A stretch of DNA of 64,000 bases from assembly GCF_039994875.1 (NCBI RefSeq), contig NZ_CP121196.1, positions 5,766,001-5,830,000 on the forward strand, in the 5' to 3' direction. Positions 63,633-64,000 of this stretch are shown here, piece by piece (position 1 is the first letter of the stretch; each line of letters opens with the position of its first letter). The stretch is from Telmatobacter sp. DSM 110680. Its GTDB lineage: Bacteria; Acidobacteriota; Terriglobia; Terriglobales; Acidobacteriaceae. The position numbers and the translations under genes are program-made. The notes beneath the pieces are model-generated. The model worked only from the letters and a program-made list of their open reading frames with translations. It ran no database searches and was not told the origin of the DNA.

Positions 63633-64000
63633 TCAATCGACACCGTCCGCGTCCCCGCCAGCCACCAAGCACCGAGCGATTTTGAGTACATCCACAGGCC
63701 AGAAACATTCCGGGCGCGGGTGTCGGACGTTAGCCTGACCGAACTTTGGCCGACAATTCAAAACCTTCTCAACCCACTGGGCAGGGACAGAATGCATACC
63801 GTGGACAGCCCCGAGCAGCGCTCCAGCAATCGCTGCGTTCGTATCCGTATCACCGCCGCACATCACCGTATCCACGACACCTTCCTCCAATGATTTGGCG
63901 TGAAGTAGTTGGTACAAGGCATTCTGGAAAGCGATGAGAACCCATCCCTGTTGATGAACGTAATCGGCAGGTCTATGGTCCTCCGCATCGAGTATTGCCC
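63633..64000 (-). CDS. ADP-ribosylglycohydrolase-family protein, C-terminal part (5' end outside window)
   Basis: The frame is open to the right end of the window, giving about 121 residues: the ATG lies beyond 64000. It shows HQQGWVLIAFQNALYQLLHA and TVMCGGDTDTNAAIAGALLG, the C-terminal signature of ADP-ribosylglycohydrolases (metal-binding Asp in GGDTDTN) that remove ADP-ribose from proteins or nucleic acids. In accessory DNA it may serve as an antitoxin-like reversal enzyme, but that is speculative. The usual GGDTDTN core is intact. Confidence 0.85.
   Translation of the reverse strand, partial: AILDAEDHRPADYVHQQGWVLIAFQNALYQLLHAKSLEEGVVDTVMCGGDTDTNAAIAGALLGAVHGMHSVPAQWVEKVLNCRPKFGQANVRHPRPECFWPVDVLKIARCLVAGGDADGVD

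Overview
The window looks like a chromosomal segment of a soil-type Acidobacteriota (class Terriglobia). This rests on several things read together: a GC-rich, Tat-rich secretome (GH109, aldo/keto reductase and DUF362 proteins), many long secreted proteins of acidobacterial flavour, dispersed hairpin repeats beginning GTGTCATCCTGAAC, a small Lys-rich protein type I associate with this phylum, and a radical SAM enzyme of the tetraether-synthase (MJ0619/Tes) group. The assignment is inference from gene content; there is no rRNA in the window.

Region 1 (1-27 kb) is core-like. It holds the end of a TldD/PmbA protein, a membrane SpoIIE-type phosphatase, an RlpA lipoprotein with a coupled small protein, the Tes-like radical SAM enzyme, a GH109 oxidoreductase-type glycosidase, an FmdB zinc ribbon, an M20 peptidase, a GH38 alpha-mannosidase, an SDR, an unusually long pyruvate:ferredoxin oxidoreductase (1569 aa), a PqiA-like protein and a bactofilin. 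Five copies of a dispersed hairpin repeat (about 80 bp) lie between these genes, one of them supplying the stop codon of the PqiA-like gene.

Region 2 (27849-30282) is a complete 2434-bp IS1595-family element. It has 26-bp terminal inverted repeats (24/26 matching) and a perfect 8-bp target duplication (TCCGCAAG). Besides the transposase it carries three passenger genes: a membrane protein, an exported protein with a related glycine/threonine motif, and a 46-residue Lys-rich protein whose stop codon interlocks with that of the transposase in one CTAG. This is the most striking finding of the window.

Region 3 (30.4-46.7 kb) carries a larE-larC-larB operon for the nickel-pincer nucleotide cofactor, with no larA in view. 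It is followed by a four-gene membrane redox module: a NapH-like polyferredoxin, a DUF6599-like lipoprotein and two Tat-exported DUF362 proteins. Then come a methyltransferase, a DinB protein, an aldo/keto reductase, a FecR/DUF6600-type protein with a long Pro/Gln tail, a lipoprotein and an M28 peptidase.

Region 4 (46.9-64 kb) begins at a tRNA-Pro(CGG) gene and is accessory DNA: lower GC, many small orphan genes, a relic of an integrase end beside the tRNA, a HEPN-type protein, a DUF4041/GIY-YIG protein, a coupled excisionase-integrase pair, a ParB-methyltransferase fusion, a RepA-like ATPase, a second tyrosine recombinase and, at the right edge, the C-terminal part of an ADP-ribosylglycohydrolase. 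The stretch from about 53.1 to 61 kb is organised like a small integrative or satellite element.
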